Shown one piece after another: positions 1 to 4,096 of a stretch of 5,217 nucleotides of DNA. The DNA lies in the NCBI GenBank assembly GCA_900551345.1, contig URVP01000120.1, positions 1 to 5,217 on the forward strand. Reading direction: 5' to 3'. The position numbers and the translations under genes were made by a program. The notes beneath the pieces are model-generated. The model was given only the letters and a program-made list of their open reading frames with translations, was not told the DNA's origin and searched no databases. The number at the start of each line of letters is the position of its first letter. Position 1 is the stretch's first letter. The stretch is from an uncultured Eubacteriales bacterium. GTDB lineage: Bacteria > Bacillota > Clostridia > Monoglobales > UMGS1388.

Positions 1-13
1 CATTTTATAAGTG

Positions 14-34
14 CTTTAATTTGTGATATTAAAG
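14..34. repeat. Short inverted repeat upstream of the xis-like gene
   Basis: CTTTAAT (14-20) and ATTAAAG (28-34) form a perfect 7-bp inverted repeat around a 7-nt loop, just before the ribosome binding site of the first gene. It could be an operator or the weak end of an upstream transcript. It is AT-rich and short, so chance is a real possibility. Confidence 0.2.
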
Positions 35-62
35 AAATGATTTTATGAAGGAGGTTATCGCT

Positions 63-293
63 ATGCTGCCCGAAACAGTAAAACGCAAGGAATATATGAA
101 TATGCTGAAAAAATATCCCGATGTGCTGAAAATTAAAGATATGTGCGAAGTTCTCGGCGGTATAAGTACAAAAACAGGATATAAATTGCTTCGTGAAAAC
201 AAAATCGAAAGTATAAAAGTCGGTCGAGAATATTGTATAACAAAAATCAGTGTAGTTGATTTCTTGATGAGAAAAAATAAAACAACATCGTGA
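63..293 (+). CDS. Excisionase-like helix-turn-helix DNA-binding protein
   Basis: Small basic protein of 76 residues that probably acts as the recombination directionality factor (Xis) and/or regulator for the integrase just downstream. From about residue 20 to 70 it resembles the MerR-like winged HTH of the excisionase family (HTH_17): a helix around IKDMCEVLGG, a second helix around KTGYKLLRENKI, the wing-like VGREYCITK, and a final helix VVDFLMRK. I chose the ATG at 63 because a strong GAAGGAGG lies at 47-54 with 8-nt spacing. The in-frame ATG at 45 would put that site inside the gene and has no good site of its own. It lies 91 bp before the integrase, the usual xis-int order. The fold is clear; the excision role is inferred from position only, and a purely regulatory role is possible. 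Confidence 0.75.
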   Translation: MLPETVKRKEYMNMLKKYPDVLKIKDMCEVLGGISTKTGYKLLRENKIESIKVGREYCITKISVVDFLMRKNKTTS

Positions 294-297
294 TTTT

Positions 298-326
298 TTG
301 CGTTTGGTACCTATTGTTGATATAAT
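298..326 (+). promoter_or_regulatory. Probable sigma-A promoter of the integrase gene
   Basis: A perfect TATAAT at 321-326 is preceded by TG at 318-319, giving an extended -10. A weak -35 (TTGCGT, 298-303) sits 17 bp upstream. It lies in the gap between the xis-like gene and int, so int can be transcribed on its own. The strong -10 with a poor -35 suggests a promoter open to control by a bound protein. Confidence 0.55.
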
Positions 327-345
327 AGTAATGTCAATGATAGGT
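309..345. promoter_or_regulatory. Imperfect inverted repeat over the int promoter (candidate operator)
   Basis: ACCTATTGTTGA (309-320) and TCAATGATAGGT (334-345) are inverted copies matching at 10 of 12 positions, separated by 13 bp that contain the TATAAT. A dimeric regulator binding here would cover the -10 box and start site. The binding protein is unknown; the xis-like protein encoded just upstream is a candidate. Confidence 0.4.
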
Positions 346-346
346 G

Positions 347-371
347 TTTGTTTTTTCTCTCAAAAAACAAA
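347..371 (+). promoter_or_regulatory. AU-rich hairpin abutting the int ribosome binding site
   Basis: TTTGTTTTTT (347-356) and AAAAAACAAA (362-371) form a perfect 10-bp stem with a 5-nt loop in the int leader. The 3' arm ends on the first base of the AGGAGGT ribosome binding site (371-377), which is 7 nt before the TTG start at 385. The stem is weak in energy but could modestly limit translation of int. Confidence 0.35.
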
Positions 372-384
372 GGAGGTCTAAAAA

Positions 385-1707
385 TTGAGCAAAAATGTAA
401 CAGGAACTATACGAGAGAAGAAAGGACTGTACTATGCAGTCATAAACTATTATGGAGAAAACGAGGAAAGGAAGCAGAAGTGGTTTCCGACAAAACTCCC
501 CGTGCGTGGCAATAAGAAAAAAGCAGAGGCAATTCTCAAACAGGTTTTATGTGAGTTTGAAATACCGATAAGCAAAGGCGAGAAGGTTAATCTTTGTGTA
601 AATCAAAAAATACAGATTGAGAACACAGGAGATGCCGCCGTAGTAAATGTTAAAAGCGTTATTTCAACCAAAGCGGCAGAGGATATGAGTTTAGATGATT
701 TTCCTAAAGACCAAGTGCAGTTTTTATTGTTTTCGGATTATCTGAAAAAATATGTGCCTTTAACGCTCAAAAGGAAAAAGAAAATCGAAGCGACAACTTA
801 TTCAGCTTATGTTGGAAACATAAATAATCCGATAGCTCCTTATTTCGAGGAAAAAGGAATAACACTCGGCGAACTTACCGCAGAGGATATTCAAGATTTT
901 TATGATGTTCAGCTTGAGCGTGTAACGGCAAATACGGTAATTCATTATCACGCAATTATAAGACTTGCGTTGTGCTATGCGAGGAAAATGGGATATATTA
1001 AAGAAAATCCTATTGAAGAAGTTGACAAGCCGGAGAAAAATCAATTTGTCGGAAAGTTTTATAACAGCAACGAATTGAGCGAGGCAATAAGACTGACAAA
1101 GAACACAAAATTGGAATTACCCGTAATCTTCGGCGGCTTTTACGGACTTCGCAGAAGTGAAATCGTGGGACTTCGCTGGTCTGCAATAGACTTTGACAAC
1201 AATGTTTTCTATGTTAATCACACGGTTACTACGCCGAATATTGACGGCAAAAAGACTATTGTTGCAAAAGACAGGGCAAAAACAAAATCAAGTCTTAGAG
1301 CTTTGCCGCTTAATGAGGACTTAAAAGACAGGCTGATTGAAATCAGAAAGCAGCAAGGACAGTACCAAAAGAAATTTAAGCGGTCATACGATAAAAAATG
1401 GCTTGATTATGTAATGGTAGATGAGCTTGGAGGGTTGATATTACCCGATTATATTACACCGGCGTGGAAACGGCTTTTAGAGAAGAATAATATGCGTGTG
1501 ATTCGTTTTCACGATTTAAGACATACTTGTGCGTCGCTTCTATTGAACAAAGGCAAGCACGACGGAATAACTCTGAAAGATATTCAAGTATGGCTCGGAC
1601 ACAGCGATTTTTCAACAACGGCAAATACATATTCTCATCTTGATGCAACATCAAAGGTATCGTCATTAACCGCTTTGTCAGGTGCCGTAAGCCTTGCGGA
1701 CTGTTAA
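385..1707 (+). CDS. int: Tyrosine recombinase / site-specific integrase (phage and Tn916 type)
   Basis: Integrase of 440 residues that would insert and excise the element by strand exchange at the tRNA-Ser site. Residues about 5-60 (GTIREKKGLYYAVINYYG and on) look like the arm-binding domain. Residues about 110-215 are the SAM-like core-binding domain (FSDYLKKYVPL, TLGELTAEDIQDFYD). The catalytic domain runs from about 225 to 430. The full catalytic set is visible: R256 in YGLRRSE, K301 in KTKSS, H376 and R379 in FHDLRHT, H406 in WLGHSD, and Y416 in ANTYSHL, so the enzyme should be active. The start is a TTG with a strong AGGAGGT 7 nt upstream. About 35 residues between the arm and core-binding domains (roughly 65-100) form a low-complexity linker longer than usual. 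The gene ends 66 bp from the tRNA 3' fragment, as expected for an integrase next to its own att site. Confidence 0.97.
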   Translation: MSKNVTGTIREKKGLYYAVINYYGENEERKQKWFPTKLPVRGNKKKAEAILKQVLCEFEIPISKGEKVNLCVNQKIQIENTGDAAVVNVKSVISTKAAEDMSLDDFPKDQVQFLLFSDYLKKYVPLTLKRKKKIEATTYSAYVGNINNPIAPYFEEKGITLGELTAEDIQDFYDVQLERVTANTVIHYHAIIRLALCYARKMGYIKENPIEEVDKPEKNQFVGKFYNSNELSEAIRLTKNTKLELPVIFGGFYGLRRSEIVGLRWSAIDFDNNVFYVNHTVTTPNIDGKKTIVAKDRAKTKSSLRALPLNEDLKDRLIEIRKQQGQYQKKFKRSYDKKWLDYVMVDELGGLILPDYITPAWKRLLEKNNMRVIRFHDLRHTCASLLLNKGKHDGITLKDIQVWLGHSDFSTTANTYSHLDATSKVSSLTALSGAVSLADC

Positions 1708-1730
1708 TGAGGGAACTTTTTGAGGGAACT
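1708..1730 (+). repeat. Two direct TGAGGGAACT repeats after int (candidate integrase arm sites)
   Basis: TGAGGGAACT occurs at 1708-1717 and 1721-1730, separated by TTT, a 13-bp period. It starts at the base after the int stop codon and lies 44 bp from the tRNA-derived core. Paired short direct repeats beside the core are typical of arm-type binding sites of Tn916/lambda-like integrases. The role is inferred from position. Confidence 0.55.
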
Positions 1731-1732
1731 CA

Positions 1733-1770
1733 TAAAAAAACAAGGTTTTTGCTCGCAACAAAAACCTTGT
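1733..1770 (-). terminator. Rho-independent terminator on the minus strand, for the tRNA-Ser transcript
   Basis: A 12-bp perfect stem (1740-1751 with 1759-1770, core CAAGGTTTTTG/CAAAAACCTTG) has a 7-nt loop. On the minus strand it is followed by a run of seven Ts (the A run at 1734-1740). On the + strand no T run follows, so it does not look built to end int. It sits 3 bp beyond the CCA end of the tRNA fragment, so the element carries both the 3' half and the terminator of the tRNA it uses. Confidence 0.7.
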
Positions 1771-1773
1771 AAT

Positions 1774-1832
1774 TGGCGGACGGGGTGGGATTCGAACCCA
1801 CGTGCCGGAGTTACCGACAAACTGATTTCGAG
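1774..1832 (-). other. Attachment-site core: 3' part of a tRNA-Ser(CGA) gene
   Basis: Read on the minus strand this is the 3' part of a type II tRNA. The CCA end is at 1776-1774, the discriminator G at 1777, and the 3' acceptor strand at 1784-1778. The T arm has a perfect GTGGG/CCCAC stem around TTCGAAT (1801-1785). The long variable arm has a 5-bp stem (1818-1804), followed upstream by the 3' anticodon strand and the loop CTCGAAA with anticodon CGA (1830-1828). The long variable arm, G discriminator and CGA anticodon point to serine. The pairing strand of the anticodon stem, the D arm and the 5' acceptor strand are absent: position 1833 onward reads TGTTG where TCAGT would pair. It is not a working tRNA, but a copy that would restore the host tRNA when the element integrates. 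The exact crossover limits are not visible. Confidence 0.85.
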
Positions 1833-1884
1833 TGTTGTATAAATACATTCTCAAAAGGAAAAATAAATACTGATAAGAAACTTC

Positions 1885-1938
1885 AAAAGGAGCTGAAAAC
1901 CTTGATATATTCGGGGTTTTCAGCTCCTTTTCTTTTGC
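1885..1938 (+). terminator. Strong hairpin terminator between the att core and the replication operon
   Basis: AAAAGGAGCTGAAAACC (1885-1901) pairs perfectly with GGTTTTCAGCTCCTTTT (1915-1931), a 17-bp stem with a 13-nt loop followed by a T-rich tract. It is nearly symmetric and could act on both strands. It would stop read-through from the int side, or from flanking chromosomal transcription after integration, into the replication genes. Confidence 0.75.
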
Positions 1939-1997
1939 TTTCGGCATAAAAACTTGCAGCTTTCAAAGTCTTGGTTTTTGCAGAAAAATTTCATTTT

Positions 1998-2019
1998 GGG
2001 CAAAACAAGGGCAAAACAA
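1998..2019 (+). repeat. Tandem GGGCAAAACAA repeat (candidate integrase arm sites)
   Basis: GGGCAAAACAA occurs twice back to back (1998-2008 and 2009-2019). It lies on the other side of the att core from the TGAGGGAACT pair and shares only a GGG-plus-AA character with it. It could be the second arm-type site cluster of attP, or an operator for the replication operon starting at 2067. Confidence 0.45.
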
Positions 2020-2066
2020 AAAGGCAGATAAAAGGAGTTAAAACAAGTTAAGAGAAAGGCAGAGTT

Positions 2067-2354
2067 ATGGACAAAAAATGGTGCAAATTTTGTGAGCAAT
2101 GGTTAGAAGATTCTCCTGATATTTTAACCGTGCTTGAAATAAAAGCGATTACGGGTTATTGCAAAACCTCGGTTCAGGGATGGATTGACAGAGGCTTGAT
2201 AAAAGCCTTTTTGACAGGCAGATCAAACAAAATTCCAAAGTCATCACTGCTTGAATTTATGAGCAGCAGTAAATTTTACAATATGCACGTAAAATCAAAG
2301 AAACTTAAGGCAGAATTACAAGAATTTGAAAGGATGATTGACAATGAAAATTAG
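2067..2354 (+). CDS. Small helix-turn-helix DNA-binding protein
   Basis: Protein of 95 residues with a MerR/excisionase-like HTH from about residue 17 to 66: DILTVLEIKAITG, then KTSVQGWIDRGLI as the likely recognition helix, a turn TGRSNKIPK, and the closing helix SSLLEFM. The N-terminus has a CxxC (WCKFCEQW) and the last 25 residues are a charged helix. Proteins of this kind often head the tnpV-rep operon in Firmicutes integrative elements. A regulatory role or accessory role in excision is inferred, not shown. The ATG at 2067 is preceded by AAAGG at about 7-nt spacing. Its 3' end overlaps the next gene by 11 nt, so the two are probably translationally coupled. It differs in sequence from the xis-like protein at 63-293. 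Confidence 0.8.
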   Translation: MDKKWCKFCEQWLEDSPDILTVLEIKAITGYCKTSVQGWIDRGLIKAFLTGRSNKIPKSSLLEFMSSSKFYNMHVKSKKLKAELQEFERMIDNEN

Positions 2355-2697
2355 TTATACAAAATACGGAGATTATTATTTACCCGACTTGACCGTGCCA
2401 AACAAAGAGTACAATATCGGCAGATTCGGAATGATGCGTTTAAGGTACATAAAAGCTCACCGCAGTTGTTTTTATACAAGTTTGAAGCTCAGCGGCAAGT
2501 TGATGGATTACATTCAGGAAATTGACAACAGTGCACAGCAAATGTATGACGACATCATAAGCAAATTCAGAAAAAGCATTGATTCGACTTGCACCGATCA
2601 AATGGAATGGGTTCGGCGTATGAATTTTGCAAGGCATTATGCAGAGGAACTTGTGCTTGCCGAATATGTTTACCCGGAAGGAGTTGAGCGAGAATGA
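2344..2697 (+). CDS. tnpV: TnpV family protein (transposon-encoded, unknown function)
   Basis: Protein of 117 residues matching the TnpV family as I know it. It has the N-terminal signature KISYTKYGDYYLPDL, followed by GRFGMMRLRYIKAHR, a helical middle (LYT-like FYTSLKLSGKLMDYIQEID), and the C-terminal DQMEWVRRMNFARHYAEELVLAEYVY. TnpV is widespread in Clostridia transposons and integrative elements, usually away from any transposase, and its function is not established. I chose the ATG at 2344 (GAAAGG at 2328-2333, 10-nt spacing). A TTG two codons upstream at 2338 is possible but would sit only 4 nt from the same site. It overlaps the gene before by 11 nt and the replication gene by ATGA, so all three form one operon. 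No transposase is present nearby. Confidence 0.88.
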   Translation: MKISYTKYGDYYLPDLTVPNKEYNIGRFGMMRLRYIKAHRSCFYTSLKLSGKLMDYIQEIDNSAQQMYDDIISKFRKSIDSTCTDQMEWVRRMNFARHYAEELVLAEYVYPEGVERE

Positions 2698-3530
2698 AAA
2701 TTACATACGATACGGGATTTACACAAATGCCGAATAATATTTTGAGGAGCCATACATTAAAGCCGCTGCACAAGGTGGTTCTCAGCGTAATTTGCAGTTA
2801 TTCAAACAGCAGTAATATTGCTTTTCCGTCTTATCAGACGATTGCTGATGACAGCGGAATCAGCAGGCGAAAGGTTATTGATATTATAAGCGAGCTTGTG
2901 ATGTTTGGCTGCATAAAAAAGACTGAACGAAGAAGCAGCAAGGGTGATCATACGGCTAACGACTATGAAGTGCTTATCGGAAGGTCTGATTTTTCTCTGC
3001 CCGGTGAAATGCCTGCACCACAGGGTAATGAATATAATTCACCACCTGATGAACAGCCTTCACTACCGGGTAGTGAAATATCTGCACCACGTAGTGAACA
3101 GCGTGCACCCAATCAATATATAAATAAAAATATTAATAATTCTTTTAACAACATCAATCTATCAATCACAGCAAACGAGATAGATGCGATGACGAATCGG
3201 ATAAAAGAAAATATTGATTATGACATTCTTTGCGAGAGGTACAGCGGCAATATGCTTGATGAGCTTGTAAGTGTTATGGCGGAGGCTATATGCGGTAATT
3301 CCCAAACGGTGCGCATTGGCGGAAATGATTTTGCAAGAGAGGTTGTAAAGTCGCAGTTATTAAAAATAAACAGTGAGCATATCGAATATGTGCTTGACTG
3401 CATTAAGAAAAATACAACCAAAATCAAGAACATTAAGGCCTATATGCTGACCTGCATTTACAACGCACCGCAGACAATATCAAGCTTCTACACAGCGGAA
3501 GTAAATCACGATTTATACGGCTGCGGTTGA
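2694..3530 (+). CDS. Replication initiator-like protein, N-terminal HTH and C-terminal DUF6017
   Basis: Protein of 278 residues, probably the initiator for replication of the excised circle. Residues about 22-80 form a winged HTH of the HTH_36/replication-protein type: LKPLHKVVLSVICSYSN, FPSYQTIADDSGISRRKVIDI, then ELVMFGCIKK. Residues about 104-140 are a repetitive Pro/Glu/Ser linker (see the repeat entry) followed by an Asn/Ile-rich stretch (about 141-160). Residues about 172-278 match the DUF6017 domain as I remember it (NIDYDILCERY, DELVSVMAEAICG, GGNDFAREVVKSQLLKI, KNIKAYMLTCIYNAP, ending VNHDLYG). The start overlaps the tnpV stop as ATGA, with AAGGAG at 2678-2683. The family call is from memory of similar proteins; initiation activity is inferred. 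Confidence 0.85.
   Translation: MKITYDTGFTQMPNNILRSHTLKPLHKVVLSVICSYSNSSNIAFPSYQTIADDSGISRRKVIDIISELVMFGCIKKTERRSSKGDHTANDYEVLIGRSDFSLPGEMPAPQGNEYNSPPDEQPSLPGSEISAPRSEQRAPNQYINKNINNSFNNINLSITANEIDAMTNRIKENIDYDILCERYSGNMLDELVSVMAEAICGNSQTVRIGGNDFAREVVKSQLLKINSEHIEYVLDCIKKNTTKIKNIKAYMLTCIYNAPQTISSFYTAEVNHDLYGCG
3006..3110 (+). repeat. Degenerate 45-bp repeat inside the replication gene (iteron-like)
   Basis: Two 45-bp units (3006-3050 and 3051-3095) and a 15-bp third start (3096-3110) each begin with GAA. Each unit has two half-units of 24 and 21 bp. Within them CACCAC-like cores recur at 3016, 3040, 3061, 3085 and 3106, spacing 24, 21, 24, 21, about two helical turns. The protein repeat is E-x-x-(A/S)-P with glutamates every 7 or 8 residues. 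It could be only a flexible linker, or initiator-binding iterons within the coding sequence. Confidence 0.6.
3111..3148. other. AT-rich tract next to the intragenic repeats (possible unwinding element)
   Basis: Of 38 bases only two are C and none is G. It directly follows the repeat block, encodes the Asn/Ile/Lys-rich segment of the replication protein, and would melt easily. Repeats followed by an AT-rich tract is the layout of an iteron origin, but no DnaA box was recognised. Confidence 0.35.
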
Positions 3531-3536
3531 TTTTAT

Positions 3537-3661
3537 GGGCGAAGCCGTCTTATATGCGGGAAGCCGTCTTATATGTGGCAAGCATAGCGTTTGGGTACGC
3601 AAATGTATTAGCAAGCACGGCATTTGTACTCCCAAAAGCCCGCTTGTTTGTGGCTTCGCCC
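3537..3661. other. Structured intergenic region before mobC, candidate origin of transfer
   Basis: The 164 bp between the replication gene and mobC hold dense structure. The outer inverted repeat is perfect: GGGCGAAGCC (3537-3546) with GGCTTCGCCC (3652-3661). A perfect 16-bp direct repeat, GAAGCCGTCTTATATG, lies at 3541-3556 and 3560-3575 (19-bp period). An inner imperfect inverted repeat pairs TTGGGTACGCAAATG (3591-3605) with CATTTGTACTCCCAA (3621-3635), and CAAGC (3579-3583) with GCTTG (3642-3646). The whole region could extrude as a nested cruciform. Location just upstream of a MobC gene is where oriT is expected. I cannot assign a nick site. Confidence 0.55.
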
Positions 3662-3694
3662 CTAAAACCCCTGTTTTGAAAGGAGGGAAAAACA

Positions 3695-4003
3695 ATGAGA
3701 GCAAATACAAATAAACTGAATTTTTATGTTTCCGATGCGGTGCGAAAAAAGCTTGAAAGGCTATCAAAAAATTCCGGTTTGACAATGACGGCGGTTATTA
3801 CAAAGCTTATATTGGAGTGTGAGATTCACCCACTCAAGACGGATGAGCTTTTAAAGATTTATAATGAGCTGAACCACATCGGCAACAATATCAATCAGAT
3901 CGCCCATACTGCAAACGCTGAAAGACATATTTCAGATGATAGAATTGATAGTGCTGTGAATTTAATGAATGATGTTTGGAGATGCGTTCGGAGCTATAAA
4001 TAA
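3695..4003 (+). CDS. mobC: MobC-like mobilization accessory protein
   Basis: Protein of 102 residues of the MobC relaxosome family. Residues about 7-45 look like a ribbon-helix-helix DNA-binding unit (LNFYVSDAVRKKLERLSKNSG, then MTAVITKLILE). Residues about 55-85 carry the family hallmark ELNHIGNNINQIAHTANA. The remainder is a helix ending VWRCVRSYK. MobC proteins bind oriT and help the relaxase open DNA at nic. The strong AGGAGGG at 3681-3687, 7 nt before the ATG, fixes the start. The structured region upstream fits an oriT. A relaxase gene normally follows at once or overlaps, but none is found here: the next gene is an unrelated ATPase. Family call is secure; function in this element depends on a relaxase elsewhere. 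Confidence 0.93.
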   Translation: MRANTNKLNFYVSDAVRKKLERLSKNSGLTMTAVITKLILECEIHPLKTDELLKIYNELNHIGNNINQIAHTANAERHISDDRIDSAVNLMNDVWRCVRSYK

Positions 4004-4039
4004 AACACACTTATTAAATTATAAATTACTCAAATATAC

Positions 4040-4068
4040 TTGACTATTTGCGAAATCTGTGGTATAAT
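4040..4068 (+). promoter_or_regulatory. Near-consensus sigma-A promoter for the ATPase gene
   Basis: TTGACT (4040-4045) and TATAAT (4063-4068) are separated by exactly 17 bp, with TG at 4060-4061 making an extended -10. This is the strongest promoter in the window and separates the downstream gene from the mobC operon. Confidence 0.85.
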
Positions 4069-4073
4069 AATAT

Positions 4074-4085
4074 CAATTCGAATTG
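4074..4085. promoter_or_regulatory. 12-bp palindrome at the predicted transcription start (candidate operator)
   Basis: CAATTCGAATTG is a perfect palindrome starting 6 bp after the -10 box, so it covers the expected start site, and its last base is the first base of the GGAGGT ribosome binding site (4085-4090). A repressor here would shut off an otherwise strong promoter. No regulator can be assigned. Confidence 0.4.
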
Positions 4086-4096
4086 GAGGTTGAATT

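Larger units (their letters stand above)
1833..2066. other. Non-coding arm between att core and replication operon
   Basis: This 234-bp stretch has no convincing gene. It contains two copies of TCAAAAGGA (1851-1859 and 1883-1891), a strong terminator hairpin (1885-1931) and a tandem 11-bp repeat (1998-2019), then the leader of the next gene. I could not find a convincing -35/-10 pair for the downstream operon, although one must lie here or further upstream. Confidence 0.5.

Noticed and set aside
45..62. Earlier ATG at 45 for the first gene
   Set aside because: It would place the strong GAAGGAGG site inside the gene and has no good ribosome binding site itself; the ATG at 63 has ideal spacing.
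802..1044. Minus-strand frames within int (802-1044 and 1454-1666)
   Set aside because: They lie opposite a complete, well-conserved integrase and encode nothing recognisable.
1774..1840. A complete, functional tRNA-Ser
   Set aside because: The 5' anticodon strand, D arm and 5' acceptor strand are missing to the right of 1832, so it cannot fold as a tRNA.
1851..1891. TCAAAAGGA direct repeat (1851-1859 and 1883-1891)
   Set aside because: The second copy is part of the terminator stem and the motif is short and A-rich, so it is weak evidence for a separate site.
1678..1947. Minus-strand frame of 89 codons across the att region
   Set aside because: It runs through the tRNA fragment, two hairpins and the end of int, and has no recognisable domain.
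3537..3661. CRISPR array or riboswitch
   Set aside because: Only two direct copies with a 3-bp spacer, so not CRISPR; no known riboswitch core was recognised, and the place before mobC fits oriT better.
3513..3785. Minus-strand frame of 90 codons over the candidate oriT and start of mobC
   Set aside because: It is opposite mobC and the structured repeat region; its composition reflects the repeats and no family is recognised.
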